Below are positions 7,954 to 18,211 of a stretch of DNA of 64,000 nt, one piece after another. The DNA is from Burkholderia sp. TSV86 (GTDB taxonomy: Bacteria > Pseudomonadota > Gammaproteobacteria > Burkholderiales > Burkholderiaceae). Under the pieces are notes generated by a model. That model saw only the letters and a program-made list of their open reading frames with translations, was not told where the DNA came from and made no database searches. The first letter of the stretch is position 1, and every line of letters starts with the position of its first letter. The stretch spans positions 1 to 64,000 of the forward strand of contig NZ_LOWB01000040.1 of assembly GCF_001522865.1 (NCBI RefSeq), read 5' to 3'. A program made the translations under genes and the position numbers.

Positions 7954-8985
7954 TCAGGCCGCCGTTTCACCGAGCTTCACCGCGCGGGCCTCGCGCCACG
8001 ACAGCGTCGCCGCCTCGGCAAGCTCAAGCGCCTTCACGCCGTCGGCGACCGTCGTGCGCACCGGCTCGCCGCGCGTGACTGCCGCAACAAAGTGCTCCAT
8101 CTCGCACACATACGCGGCGCGATAGCGCTCCAGGAAGAACGCCTCGGGCAGATCGGTCGATACCGCGCTCGCCGTGTAGCCCGTCACCTCGGTCGGCCGC
8201 ACGTTGCCCGCCTGCAGCATGCCGAGGCTGCCGAGCACCTCGAAACGCTGATCGTAGCCATACGCGGCGCGCCGCGACGTATTGATCTGACAAAGCCGGC
8301 CGCGCTTCGTGCGGATGGTGACCGCCGTCGAATCGATATCGCCCGCGTGCGCGATCGCCGGATCGGTCAGACAACTGCCCGTGGCATGCAGCGTGTCGGC
8401 CTCGTCGTCGAGAATCCATCGGAAGATATCGAAATCGTGAATCAACATGTCCTTGAAAATCCCGCCCGAATGCTTGATGTAATCGACGGGGGGCGGACCC
8501 GGATCGCGGCTCGTCACGACGAGCGCCTCCGGCGTGCCGATCTCGCCCGCGTCGATGCGGCGCTTCACCGCGGCGAACGTCGGATCGAAGCGCCGCTGAA
8601 AGCCGATCATGCAGACCACGCCCGCTTGCGCGACGGCGGCCTCGCACTCGCGCGCGCGCGCGAGCGTCAGGTCGACGGGCTTCTCGCAGAACACATGCTT
8701 GCCGGCGCGCGCGGCGCCGACGATCAGGTCCGCGTGCGTGTCGGTGCTCGAGCAGATCACGGCCGCGCCGATCGACGCGTCGCCGAGCGCGCCGTCGACG
8801 TCGGCAACCTGCGCGCCGTGCTGCGCGGCGAGCGCCGCCGCCGCGTCGCGGTTGACGTCGACCACGTATTTGAGCCGCACGCCGGGCTGGCGCGCGCAAT
8901 TGCCCGCATGAATGCGGCCGATCCGCCCGGCGCCGAACACAGCGACGTCGATCGCCGGCACGGCCTTCGCTACTGCATCAGTCAT
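7954..8985 (-). CDS. iolG: myo-inositol 2-dehydrogenase
   Basis: A 343-residue Gfo/Idh/MocA enzyme. It should oxidise myo-inositol to scyllo-inosose with NAD, the first step of inositol breakdown in the cytoplasm. Visible motifs are the Rossmann loop VFGAGRIGRIH (about 15-25), EKP in HVFCEKPVDL (about 100) and the active-site block GGIFKDMLIHDFDIFRW (about 180) with the catalytic Lys/Asp/His residues. The start overlaps the end of the RpiR-type regulator gene by 8 bases and has a strong GGAGGATACG ribosome site. Context with iolC, D, E and B supports the name. Confidence 0.92.
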   Translation of the reverse strand: MTDAVAKAVPAIDVAVFGAGRIGRIHAGNCARQPGVRLKYVVDVNRDAAAALAAQHGAQVADVDGALGDASIGAAVICSSTDTHADLIVGAARAGKHVFCEKPVDLTLARARECEAAVAQAGVVCMIGFQRRFDPTFAAVKRRIDAGEIGTPEALVVTSRDPGPPPVDYIKHSGGIFKDMLIHDFDIFRWILDDEADTLHATGSCLTDPAIAHAGDIDSTAVTIRTKRGRLCQINTSRRAAYGYDQRFEVLGSLGMLQAGNVRPTEVTGYTASAVSTDLPEAFFLERYRAAYVCEMEHFVAAVTRGEPVRTTVADGVKALELAEAATLSWREARAVKLGETAA

Positions 8986-9859
8986 CGTATCCTCCAGTGT
9001 CTTTGACTTCTTCGACGTTCAATTCCAGCCGGTACGCGAGCGCGATGAACAGCGCCTGGCACAGGCAAATCGTGCTCGTCAGCGAGCGGAACGCGAACGC
9101 GCTGCCCTCCTTCACGAGCAGATGGGCGGTGGCATCGCGCGCGAGCGGCGACAGCCGGCTGTCGGTGATCACGAGCGTATCGGCGTGATTGTGCCGCGCG
9201 GCGCGCAGGCAATATTGCGTCTCCTTGCCGTAAGGCATGAAGCTGATCGCGATCACGACGTCGCCCTTCGTCACGCTGCGGATCTGCTCGCGGTACATCC
9301 CGCCGAGCCCCGACACGAGATGCACGCGCTTGGCCGTATGCTGCAGCGCGTAGACGATGTAGCTCGCCACCGGAAACGACCGGCGCACGCCGACCACGTA
9401 AATGTTCTCGGCGCGCTCGAGCATGGTGACCGCGGCGTCGAACTGCGCGTCGTCCAGGCCGGCTGCGAGTTCGTCGAGGCCCGCCCGCGACGCGTCGATG
9501 AACTGCCGCGCGACCGCGCCGCCCGTCATCGGCCCCGCATCGCCGTCGATCAGGCTGCGAATGCGCTGCTGATAGCTCTGCACGGAGGGGTTCTGGCCCG
9601 TGTACGCATCCTTGAACACCGCCTGCAAATCGGAAAACCCGGAAAAGCCAAAGCGCTGCGCAAAGCGCACGACGGCCGACGGATGCACGCCGCAACGCTC
9701 GGCGATATCGCTCGTGCGATCCATCATCACGCTCGAGCGGTGTTCGTCGATATACGACGCGACGCTCTTCAACTGGCGTGGCAGCGCGTCGTATGTGTCG
9801 GCGATGCGTTGCAGCAGATCGTCGACGGCGGGCGTTTCGGATTGGGGCGTGTCATCCAT
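8978..9859 (-). CDS. iolR: RpiR-family regulator of inositol catabolism
   Basis: A 293-residue regulator with an N-terminal helix-turn-helix of the RpiR type (about 15-90, with SVVRFAQRFGFSGF) and a C-terminal SIS sugar-phosphate-binding domain (about 130-270, with YVVGVRRSF and a DSRLSPLA loop). It likely represses the locus until an inositol breakdown intermediate binds the SIS domain. The chosen ATG at 9859 gives the usual family length; upstream in-frame codons read into the AT-rich intergenic region. It is the first gene of the leftward arm (with iolG), and the GGAA-N6-TTCC site in the divergent gap supports self-control. The symbol follows the rhizobial IolR regulator. Confidence 0.85.
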   Translation of the reverse strand: MDDTPQSETPAVDDLLQRIADTYDALPRQLKSVASYIDEHRSSVMMDRTSDIAERCGVHPSAVVRFAQRFGFSGFSDLQAVFKDAYTGQNPSVQSYQQRIRSLIDGDAGPMTGGAVARQFIDASRAGLDELAAGLDDAQFDAAVTMLERAENIYVVGVRRSFPVASYIVYALQHTAKRVHLVSGLGGMYREQIRSVTKGDVVIAISFMPYGKETQYCLRAARHNHADTLVITDSRLSPLARDATAHLLVKEGSAFAFRSLTSTICLCQALFIALAYRLELNVEEVKDTGGYDD

Positions 9860-9943
9860 GGGCAGGGTTGCGGCGGGCCGCGCGGCCTTCCGGCTGAATC
9901 TGAATTTGTCGTGCCCCGAGTATAGGCGTGCGCGAATCGAAAT

Positions 9944-9982
9944 GGAATAAATTTTCCACAATCAAATTAAATAAAATTTTCT
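9944..9982. promoter_or_regulatory. Candidate IolR operator pair
   Basis: GGAATAAATTTTCC (9944-9957) fits the GGAA-N6-TTCC motif reported for the rhizobial RpiR-type repressor IolR. A weaker copy, AAATAAAATTTTCT (9969-9982), lies 25 bases further on. The pair sits in the AT-rich divergent gap and abuts the candidate promoter of the importer operon. Confidence 0.55.
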
Positions 9983-10011
9983 TTGCAATTCGTTGCGAGT
10001 TGACCTAACCT
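9983..10011 (+). promoter_or_regulatory. Candidate sigma-70 promoter of the inositol importer operon
   Basis: TTGCAA (9983-9988) and TAACCT (10006-10011) are separated by 17 bases. They lie 59 bases before the substrate-binding-protein start and directly after the weaker operator copy. Repressor binding there would block polymerase. Confidence 0.45.
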
Positions 10012-10069
10012 TGCTCGTGAACGCAGCCCGATCTGCGTTCACCCGATAACGACAGACACAGGTGGAGAC

Positions 10070-11113
10070 ATGAGACTTTGCACTGGCAAGGCGCTGCTGC
10101 GCGCATTGACCGTCGCGCTCGCCGCGCTCGCGGGCGTTGCGATGCCGGCGGCGCATGCGGCGGACGCCCGTTTCGTGCTGATCAGCCATGCGCCCGATTC
10201 GGATTCGTGGTGGAACACGATCAAGAACGCGATCAAGCAGGCCGATGAGGATTTCAACGTCACGACCGACTACCGCAACCCGCCGAACGGCGACATCGCC
10301 GATATGGCGCGCCTGATCGAGCAGTCGGCCGCGCGCGACTACGACGGCGTGATCACGACGATCGCCGATTACGACGTGCTGAAGAATTCGCTCAAGAAGG
10401 TCATCGCGAAGAAGATCCCGCTCGTCACGATCAATTCGGGCACTGAGGAGCAAAGCGCACAACTGGGCGCGATGATGCACGTCGGGCAGCCCGAGTACGT
10501 CGCGGGGCACGCGGCGGGCGAAAAGGCGAAGGCCGCCGGCGTGAAGTCGTTTCTGTGCGTGAACCACATCGCGACCAACAGCGTATCGTTCGACCGCTGC
10601 CGCGGCTTTGCCGACGCGATCGGCGCCGATTACAAATCGTCGACGATCGACTCGGGACAGGACCCGACCGAGATCCAATCGAAAGTCAGCGCATACCTGC
10701 GCAACCATCCGAACACGCAAGCGGTCCTCACGCTCGGCCCGGTGCCGGCCGCGGCGACGCTCAAGGCGATTCAGCAAATGGGGCTCACGGGCAAGCTGTA
10801 TTTCGCGACGTTCGATTTCTCCGACGACATCGCCAAGGCAATCCAAAGCGGCGCGATCAAGTTCGCAATCGATCAGCAGCCGTACTTGCAAGGCTACATT
10901 CCGGTCGCCGTGCTGGCGATCGCCAAGCAGAACAAGACGAGCGACCCGGCGAAGATCCGTCAGCTTCTCGAAGCGAATCCGAAATTCCAGGCGCGTCTTG
11001 CCACTTACGGGCTGCAGCCGTCGTATGGGCCGAAGAACATCCGCTCCGGCCCCGGCTTCATCACGAAGGACAATCTGGACAAGGTGATCAAGTACGCGGG
11101 GCAGTATCGCTGA
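10070..11113 (+). CDS. Inositol ABC transporter periplasmic binding protein
   Basis: A 347-residue periplasmic sugar-binding protein. A clear signal peptide (about 1-27, ending AHAAD) is followed by a ribose-binding-like fold with SHAPDSDSWWNTI at the mature N-terminus and later hinge-type segments. It should capture inositol and deliver it to the permease encoded next. The start has GGTGGAGAC before it. The gene heads the rightward operon: binding protein, permease, ATPase, iolC, iolD, iolE, iolB. Inositol as substrate is inferred from the operon, not from binding residues. Confidence 0.88.
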   Translation: MRLCTGKALLRALTVALAALAGVAMPAAHAADARFVLISHAPDSDSWWNTIKNAIKQADEDFNVTTDYRNPPNGDIADMARLIEQSAARDYDGVITTIADYDVLKNSLKKVIAKKIPLVTINSGTEEQSAQLGAMMHVGQPEYVAGHAAGEKAKAAGVKSFLCVNHIATNSVSFDRCRGFADAIGADYKSSTIDSGQDPTEIQSKVSAYLRNHPNTQAVLTLGPVPAAATLKAIQQMGLTGKLYFATFDFSDDIAKAIQSGAIKFAIDQQPYLQGYIPVAVLAIAKQNKTSDPAKIRQLLEANPKFQARLATYGLQPSYGPKNIRSGPGFITKDNLDKVIKYAGQYR

Positions 11114-11239
11114 GGGCTTTCGCACCGCATCGCAGGTTTGAGCGCGCCGTGCGACGCGCGCGACCAGAATCGGCGCGACAGCACCGCGCTGGCCCGCGCG
11201 AGCGCTGAAGCACCAGCTCGAGCAGTTACAGGAGACATC

Positions 11240-12385
11240 ATGGGCGTCATCGGCAAACACATTTCCGCGCATCCCCACGAGCAACCGCCGGCAGGCGCTC
11301 GTCCCGACGAGCGCCTGCGCGGCGAAGCATGGTTCCAGCGCTTTCTCAACCGCCCCGAATTCGCCGCGATTTCCGGCACCGTGCTGGTGTTCGCGGTGTT
11401 CGCGTTCGGCGCGGGCGGCTCCGGCATGTTCAATCTCGACGGGATCATGAACTGGTCGCAAGTCGCCGCGTATCTCGGGATACTGGCGGTCGGCGCATGC
11501 CTGCTGATGGTCGCGGGCGAGTTCGATTTGTCGATCGGCTCGATGATCGGCTTTGCCGGCATGATGGTGGCGATCCCGACGGTCTACTTCCACTGGCCGA
11601 TCTCGCTCGCGATCCTGTTCGCGTTCGCGGGCTCGATGGCGCTCGGCGCATTGAACGGCTATCTGGTGATGCGCACGAAGCTGCCGTCGTTCATCGTCAC
11701 GCTTGCATTCCTGTTCATCCTGCGCGGCCTCACGCTTGCGCTGTCGATCATGTTCGCGGACCGCACCATCGTCTCGGGCCTCGGCGACTACGCGCACGCC
11801 GATCCGATCGCGCACCTGCTGTTCCAGGGCGTGGCGTTCCACGGGCTGTTCCGCTGGCTCGCGCAGCACGGCATCGGCCAGATGCTCGACAGCGGCGAGC
11901 CGCTCGTGCCTGGCGTGCCAAAGGTGCTGCTGTGGTGGTTCGCGATCACCGCGATCGGCGCGTTCACACTCGCGAAGACCCGCTACGGCAACTGGATGCT
12001 CGCCGTCGGCGGCGACGCGCTGGCGGCGAAGAACGTCGGCGTGCCGGTGCGCCGCGTGAAGATCTCGCTGTTCGTGCTGAGCGCGTTCTGCGCGTGCCTG
12101 TTCGCCGTGCTGCAAGTGGCCGACATCGGCTCGGCCGCGGCCGACCGCGGGCTGCAAAAGGAGTTCGAGGCAATCATCGCCGCGGTGATCGGCGGCACGC
12201 TGCTCACCGGCGGCTACGGCTCGGTGATCGGCGCGGCGTTCGGCGCGCTGATCTTCGGCGTCGTGCAGATCGGCATCACGTACACGAATATCAGCTCGGA
12301 CTGGTTCCGCGTGTTCCTCGGCGTGATGCTGCTCGTTGCCGTGCTGTTCAACCATTACGTGCGCCGCCGCGTATCGCAAGCATGA
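11240..12385 (+). CDS. Inositol ABC transporter permease
   Basis: A 381-residue inner-membrane permease of the ribose/branched-chain sugar type, with about ten hydrophobic helices. Family features include the EFDLSIGSM segment and the cytoplasmic loop near [19 protein letters not shown] that contacts the ATPase. A longer frame upstream lacks a ribosome site; the ATG at 11240 follows ACAGGAGAC. It contains a larger periplasmic insertion (about 180-230) than typical RbsC proteins. It works with the neighbouring binding protein and ATPase. Confidence 0.9.
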   Translation: MGVIGKHISAHPHEQPPAGARPDERLRGEAWFQRFLNRPEFAAISGTVLVFAVFAFGAGGSGMFNLDGIMNWSQVAAYLGILAVGACLLMVAGEFDLSIGSMIGFAGMMVAIPTVYFHWPISLAILFAFAGSMALGALNGYLVMRTKLPSFIVTLAFLFILRGLTLALSIMFADRTIVSGLGDYAHADPIAHLLFQGVAFHGLFRWLAQHGIGQMLDSGEPLVPGVPKVLLWWFAITAIGAFTLAKTRYGNWMLAVGGDALAAKNVGVPVRRVKISLFVLSAFCACLFAVLQVADIGSAAADRGLQKEFEAIIAAVIGGTLLTGGYGSVIGAAFGALIFGVVQIGITYTNISSDWFRVFLGVMLLVAVLFNHYVRRRVSQA

Positions 12386-12423
12386 CGCAACGCACCACGC
12401 CATTCGCCACGGGAGCTTCCAGC

Positions 12424-13224
<801 letters not shown>

Positions 13225-13239
13225 CATTCAGGACTCGAG

Positions 13240-15237
13240 ATGACTTCCCCTACCCTTTCCTTTGCGCCCGAGCGGCCGCTCGACGTGATTTGCATCGGCC
13301 GCGTCGCGGTCGATCTCTATGCGCAGCAGATCGGCGCGCGGCTCGAGGACGCGACGAGCTTTGCCAAATATCTCGGCGGCTCGTCGGGCAATATCGCGTT
13401 CGGCTGCGCGCGGCTCGGTCTCAAATCGGCGATGCTCTCGCGCGTCGGCCACGACCACATGGGCCGCTTTCTCGTGGAGACGCTCGCGCAAGAAGGCTGC
13501 GACGTAAGCCATCTGCACGCCGACCCCGAGCGGCTCACCGCGCTCGTGCTGCTCGGCCTGAAGGATCGCGACACGTTTCCGCTGATTTTCATGCGCGAGA
13601 ACTGCGCGGATATGGCGTTCGACGAAAACGATTTCGACGAGGCGTTCATCGCGTCGTCGAAGGCGCTGCTCGTCACCGGCACGCATTTCTCCACCGAGCA
13701 GGTGAACCGCGCGAGCCGCCGCGCGCTCGACTACGCGCGCCGCAACCAAGTGAGCACGGTGCTCGACATCGACTATCGCCCGGTACTGTGGGGGCTGACC
13801 GGCAAGGCCGACGGCGAAACGCGCTTCATCGCGAACGAAGGGGTGAGCGCGCATTTGCAGCGGATTTTGCCGCTGTTCGATCTCGTGATCGGCACCGAGG
13901 AGGAATTCAGGATCGCAGGCGGCAAGGATACGCTCGTCGACGCACTGGCGATGGTGCGCACGGTGACGAGCGCCACGCTCGTCGTCAAGCGCGGGCCGCT
14001 GGGCTGCTCGATCGTCGACGGCGACGCGCCCGCGAGCCTCGATGCGCTGCCGATCATCGGCGGCGTCGAAGTCGACGTGCTGAACGTGCTCGGCGCAGGC
14101 GACGCGTTCGCGTCCGGTTTCCTGTCGCGCTGGCTGCGCGGCGCGCCGCTCGACGAAGCAGCGCGCACCGCGAACCTGTGCGGCGCGCTCGTGGTGTCGC
14201 GCCACGGCTGCTCGCCCGCGATGCCCACGCCCGCCGAACTCGCGTATTTCGCCGACGAGGCGCAGCGCGACCCCGTGCGGATGCGCCGGCCCGATCTCGA
14301 TGCGACGCTCGCACGGCTGCACCGCGTGACGCCCGCGCGCGTGCCGCGCGACGAAGTGCTCGGCTTCGCGTTCGATCATCGTCCGCAATTTTTCGAACTT
14401 GCGCGCCAGACGGGCGCGCCGCTTGCGCGGATCGCCACGCTCAAGCGGCTGTTCGTCGAGGCGGTCGCGCAGACGGAAGCCCAGCTCGGCCTGCAAGGCA
14501 GGATCGGCGTGCTGATCGACGACCGCTACGGCCAGGACGCGCTGAACGATGCCACCGGGCGCGGCTGGTGGATCGGCCGGCCGGTCGAACTGCCCGGCTC
14601 GCTGCCGCTCGAATTCGATCACGGCCGCTCGGTCGGCACGACGCTCGTCTCTTGGCCGCGCGAGCATGTCGCGAAGTGCCTCGTTCAACTTCACCCGGAC
14701 GAGCCTGCCGAGCAGCGCATCGAGCAGGAAACGCAATTGCGCGCGCTGTACGACGCGGTGCAGGCGAGCGGCCACGAGCTGCTGCTCGAAGTGATTCCGC
14801 CGCGCCGCGCCGATCTGCCGCACACGGCCGAAACCGTTTATCGCGCGATCAAGCGGCTGTACAACATCGGCCTCTACCCGGAATGGTGGAAACTCGCACC
14901 GCTCGATGCCGTGCAATGGCAGGCGGTTGACGCGCTGATCGCCGAGCGCGATCCGTCGTGCCGCGGCGTCGTGCTGCTCGGGCTGTCCGCGAGCGTCGAG
15001 GAACTGGTCGACGGCTTCAACGCGGCGGCCGCATCGGCAACCTGCCGCGGCTTCACGGTCGGCCGCACGATCTTTCACGAGCCGAGCCGCGCATGGCTCG
15101 CAGGCGAGATCGACGACGGCGCGCTGATCGCGCAGGTGCGGCGCACGTTCGAAACGCTGATCGACGCGTGGCGCACGGCGCGCGCCGCGCACGCGCGGCA
15201 CGGCGGCCAGCTTGACGCGGTGCGGCGCGTCGCATGA
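13240..15237 (+). CDS. iolC: 5-dehydro-2-deoxygluconokinase fused to a DUF2090 domain
   Basis: A 665-residue two-part enzyme. Residues 1-340 are a PfkB-type sugar kinase with GGSSGN (46-51) and the anion-hole/catalytic motif GAGDAF (285-290, Asp288). This part should phosphorylate 5-dehydro-2-deoxygluconate in inositol breakdown. Residues from about 350 to 640 form a DUF2090 domain, a TIM-barrel-like family that resembles class I aldolases and is often fused to IolC in Proteobacteria. No iolJ aldolase gene is in the locus, so this half may cleave the phosphorylated product; that is inference. It starts 15 bases after the ATPase gene. Confidence 0.92.
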   Translation: MTSPTLSFAPERPLDVICIGRVAVDLYAQQIGARLEDATSFAKYLGGSSGNIAFGCARLGLKSAMLSRVGHDHMGRFLVETLAQEGCDVSHLHADPERLTALVLLGLKDRDTFPLIFMRENCADMAFDENDFDEAFIASSKALLVTGTHFSTEQVNRASRRALDYARRNQVSTVLDIDYRPVLWGLTGKADGETRFIANEGVSAHLQRILPLFDLVIGTEEEFRIAGGKDTLVDALAMVRTVTSATLVVKRGPLGCSIVDGDAPASLDALPIIGGVEVDVLNVLGAGDAFASGFLSRWLRGAPLDEAARTANLCGALVVSRHGCSPAMPTPAELAYFADEAQRDPVRMRRPDLDATLARLHRVTPARVPRDEVLGFAFDHRPQFFELARQTGAPLARIATLKRLFVEAVAQTEAQLGLQGRIGVLIDDRYGQDALNDATGRGWWIGRPVELPGSLPLEFDHGRSVGTTLVSWPREHVAKCLVQLHPDEPAEQRIEQETQLRALYDAVQASGHELLLEVIPPRRADLPHTAETVYRAIKRLYNIGLYPEWWKLAPLDAVQWQAVDALIAERDPSCRGVVLLGLSASVEELVDGFNAAAASATCRGFTVGRTIFHEPSRAWLAGEIDDGALIAQVRRTFETLIDAWRTARAAHARHGGQLDAVRRVA

Positions 15238-15299
15238 GCGCAACGGATCACGCGATGAATCCCACGATCACGAACGATGAGATCTTATGAGGCAATCAC

Positions 15300-17294
15300 A
15301 TGAGCCGCTCCTTGGATGAAACCGCGGCGGGCGCCGCGGGCACGCTGCGGCTGAGCACCGCGCAAGCGCTCGTGCGCTACCTGGCCGCGCAGCGGGTGGC
15401 CGCCGGCCGCGCCGGCAACGACGGCGGCCACCCCGGCGGCGCCACCGAAGCGCTGTTCGGCGGCGTGTTCGCGATCTTCGGGCACGGCAACGTCGCGGGT
15501 CTCGGCGAGGCGCTGTATCAGTACCGCGACGTGCTGCCCACCTATCGCGCGCACAACGAGCAGGCCATGGCGCACAGCGCGATCGCCTATGCGAAGGCGC
15601 ACATGCGCCGCCGGATGATGGCCGTCACGACGTCGATCGGCCCCGGCGCGACGAATCTCGTCACCGCCGCCGCGCTCGCGCACGTGAACCGGCTGCCGGT
15701 TCTGCTGCTGCCCGGCGACGTTTTCGTCTCGCGCGCGCCGGACCCGGTGTTGCAGCAAATCGAGGATTTTCACGACGGCGGCATTTCGGCGAACGATGCA
15801 TTCAAGGCCGTGTCGCGCTATTTCGACCGGATCGTGCATCCGGCGCAGTTGCTCACCGCGCTGCCGCGCGCGCTTCGCGTGCTGACCGACGCCGCGCTCT
15901 GCGGGCCCGTCACGCTCGCGCTGCCGCAGGACGTGCAGGCGATGGCATACGATTATCCGGCCGCGTTCTTCGAGCCGCGCGTCGTATCGTTCCATGCAAG
16001 CGCGCCGAGCGACGACGAACTCGACGCGGCGCTCGCGACGCTGCGCGCGGCCAAACGCCCGCTGATCGTCGCGGGCGGCGGCGTGCTGTACAGCGAAGGC
16101 GGCGTGCAGGCGCTGCGCGCGTTCGCCGAGCGCCACGGCGTGCCGGTAGGCGAAACGCAGGCGGGCAAGAGCGCGCTGCCGTGGGATCATCCACTCAACG
16201 CGGGTGCGATCGGCGTGACGGGCTCGCCCGCGGCGAACGCGCTCGCCGCCGAAGCCGACTGCGTGATCTCGCTCGGCACGCGCCTGCAGGATTTCACGAC
16301 CGGCTCGAACACGTTGTTCCAGCAAGCCAGCGTGGTCGGCATCAACGCAAACGCATTCGATGCGCTGAAATACCGCGCATCGACCGTGCAGGCCGACGCG
16401 CGGCTCGCGCTCGATGCGCTCGGCAAGCAGCTCGAAGGCTGGCGCGCGCAACCCGCATGGACCGCACGCGCGCAAACGCTCGCCGGCCAATGGCGCGACA
16501 CCGTCGCCACGCTCACGCACACGCCGCCACGCGCGGACGTGCTGCCCTACGACGCCGACGTGATCGGCGCCGTGCAACGCTCGGCCGCCGATTCGCCGGC
16601 GCGCGACATCGCCGTGTGCGCGGCCGGCACCCTGCCCGCCGAGCTGCACAAGCTGTGGCGCGCGGCCGTGCCGGGCGGCTATCACGTCGAGTACGGCTAC
16701 TCGTGCATGGGTTACGAGATCGCGGGCGGCCTCGGCGTGAAGCTCGCGAAACCCGAGCGCGAAGTAATCGTGATGGTGGGTGACGGCAGCTATCTGATGC
16801 TCAACAGCGAGATCGCGACATCGGTGATGCTCGCAGCGAAGCTGATCATCGTCGTGCTCGACAACCGCGGCTACGGCTGCATCAACCGGCTTCAGCAGGC
16901 GTGCGGCGGCGCGCCGTTCAACAATCTGCTCGCCGATTGCGTGCAGGGCCCGCTCGGCGCGCCGCCGATCGATTTCGCCGCGCATGCGCGCGCGCTCGGC
17001 GCGCAGGCGGAGCATGTCGCCGACCTCGCCGGGCTCGAGGCGGCGCTCGCTCGCGCGCGCGCATCCGATAGAACCTACGTGATCAGCATCGACACCGACC
17101 CCGCCCGCACGACCGAGGAAGGCGGCTGGTGGTGGGAAGTCGCGGTGCCCGAAGTCTCGCCGCGCGAAGCGGTGCGCGCCGCGCGCGCCCGTTACGACCG
17201 GCAGGTCGCGATGCGCGACGGCGCCGGCCACGGCATCGACACCGGTGGCGCTGCGCCATCCAACGCTCCCTCTTCTGCGGATTCATCGACATGA
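15300..17294 (+). CDS. iolD: 3D-(3,5/4)-trihydroxycyclohexane-1,2-dione hydrolase
   Basis: A 664-residue thiamine-diphosphate enzyme that opens the inositol ring to give 5-deoxy-glucuronate. It has the three-domain acetolactate-synthase layout: an N-terminal domain with the catalytic-Glu region and YRAHNEQAMAHSAIAYAKA, a central domain, and a C-terminal cofactor domain with GDGSYLML (about 493) and the downstream LDNRGYGC. Length matches the family. The start follows a GAGG site, and the stop overlaps the iolE start as ATGA, so IolD and IolE are translationally coupled. Confidence 0.95.
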   Translation: MSRSLDETAAGAAGTLRLSTAQALVRYLAAQRVAAGRAGNDGGHPGGATEALFGGVFAIFGHGNVAGLGEALYQYRDVLPTYRAHNEQAMAHSAIAYAKAHMRRRMMAVTTSIGPGATNLVTAAALAHVNRLPVLLLPGDVFVSRAPDPVLQQIEDFHDGGISANDAFKAVSRYFDRIVHPAQLLTALPRALRVLTDAALCGPVTLALPQDVQAMAYDYPAAFFEPRVVSFHASAPSDDELDAALATLRAAKRPLIVAGGGVLYSEGGVQALRAFAERHGVPVGETQAGKSALPWDHPLNAGAIGVTGSPAANALAAEADCVISLGTRLQDFTTGSNTLFQQASVVGINANAFDALKYRASTVQADARLALDALGKQLEGWRAQPAWTARAQTLAGQWRDTVATLTHTPPRADVLPYDADVIGAVQRSAADSPARDIAVCAAGTLPAELHKLWRAAVPGGYHVEYGYSCMGYEIAGGLGVKLAKPEREVIVMVGDGSYLMLNSEIATSVMLAAKLIIVVLDNRGYGCINRLQQACGGAPFNNLLADCVQGPLGAPPIDFAAHARALGAQAEHVADLAGLEAALARARASDRTYVISIDTDPARTTEEGGWWWEVAVPEVSPREAVRAARARYDRQVAMRDGAGHGIDTGGAAPSNAPSSADSST

Positions 17295-18211
17295 ACCCAA
17301 CCCACATTCGCATCGGCATCAACCCGCTATCGTGGATGAACGACGATCTGCCGTCGCTCGGCGGCGAGACGCCGCTGGGCGTCGCGCTGACCGAAGGCCG
17401 CGAGATCGGCTACGAAGGCTTCGAGCTGGGCAACAAGTTCCCGCGCGAGCCGCAGGCGCTGAAAACCCTGCTCGCGCAATATGATCTGTCACTCGTGTCC
17501 GGCTGGTATTCGGGGCGCCTTGCCGAGCGCGGCGTGCAGGAGGAGATCGATGCGGTCGGCCCGCATCTCGAACTGCTCGCGAAAAACGGCGCGGCCGTGA
17601 TGGTGTATGGCGAAGTCGCCGGCTCGATTCAGGGAGCGCCCGTGCCGCTGTACCAGCGCCCGCGCTTCGTCACCGATGCGCAGTGGGACGCTTATGCGGC
17701 GCGTGTCGACGCATTCGCGCGCTACACGCAGAGCCAGGGCGTGAAGCTCGCGTATCACCATCACATGGGCGCATACGTCGAATCGCCCGCGGACGTCGAC
17801 CGGCTGATGGCAAGCACGAGCGACGCGGTCGGGCTGCTGTTCGATGCGGGCCACATGGCGTTCGGCGGCGGCGATCCGGTGGCGGAGCTGGCCAAGCACA
17901 TCGGCCGCGTATGCCACGTGCATTGCAAGGACGTGCGCCCCGCCGTGATCCGGCTCGCGCGCAACCGCAACTGGAGCTTTCTCGACGCAGTCATCGCCGG
18001 CGCGTTCACGGTGCCGGGCGACGGCGCGATCGATTTCCCGGCGCTGATCGCGATGCTCAAGCAACACGGCTATCGCGGCTGGCTCGTCGTCGAGGCCGAG
18101 CAGGATCCGGCGGTCGCGCCGAGCTATGCGTATGCGCAAAAAGGCTACCGCGCGCTACGCGCGCTCGTCGGCGCGCCGTTGCCGCCCGCCGCCCGTCAGG
18201 AGGCCGCGTAA
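17291..18211 (+). CDS. iolE: myo-inosose-2 dehydratase
   Basis: A 306-residue xylose-isomerase-like TIM-barrel enzyme. It removes water from scyllo-inosose to give the dione used by IolD. The N-terminal strand IRIGINPLSWMNDD is typical of the family, and metal-binding His/Glu residues are visible in YHHHMGAYVES, FDAGHMAF and VHCKDVR. A longer frame runs upstream through the iolD end, but the ATG at 17291 overlaps the iolD stop and gives the family length. The stop overlaps the iolB ATG by one base (TAATG). Confidence 0.95.
   Translation: MNPTHIRIGINPLSWMNDDLPSLGGETPLGVALTEGREIGYEGFELGNKFPREPQALKTLLAQYDLSLVSGWYSGRLAERGVQEEIDAVGPHLELLAKNGAAVMVYGEVAGSIQGAPVPLYQRPRFVTDAQWDAYAARVDAFARYTQSQGVKLAYHHHMGAYVESPADVDRLMASTSDAVGLLFDAGHMAFGGGDPVAELAKHIGRVCHVHCKDVRPAVIRLARNRNWSFLDAVIAGAFTVPGDGAIDFPALIAMLKQHGYRGWLVVEAEQDPAVAPSYAYAQKGYRALRALVGAPLPPAARQEAA

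Noticed and set aside
9962..12403. Long open frame antisense to the inositol importer genes (813 codons).
   Set aside because: It mirrors GC-rich codon structure of the real genes, is full of Arg/His/Ala, has no ribosome site and matches no fold.
13228..15243. Long frame antisense to iolC (671 codons).
   Set aside because: The opposite strand encodes a clear IolC fusion with all motifs; the antisense protein is low complexity.
15285..17231. Long frame antisense to iolD (648 codons).
   Set aside because: Same reason: IolD motifs are complete on the plus strand, and the antisense frame is Arg/His-rich.
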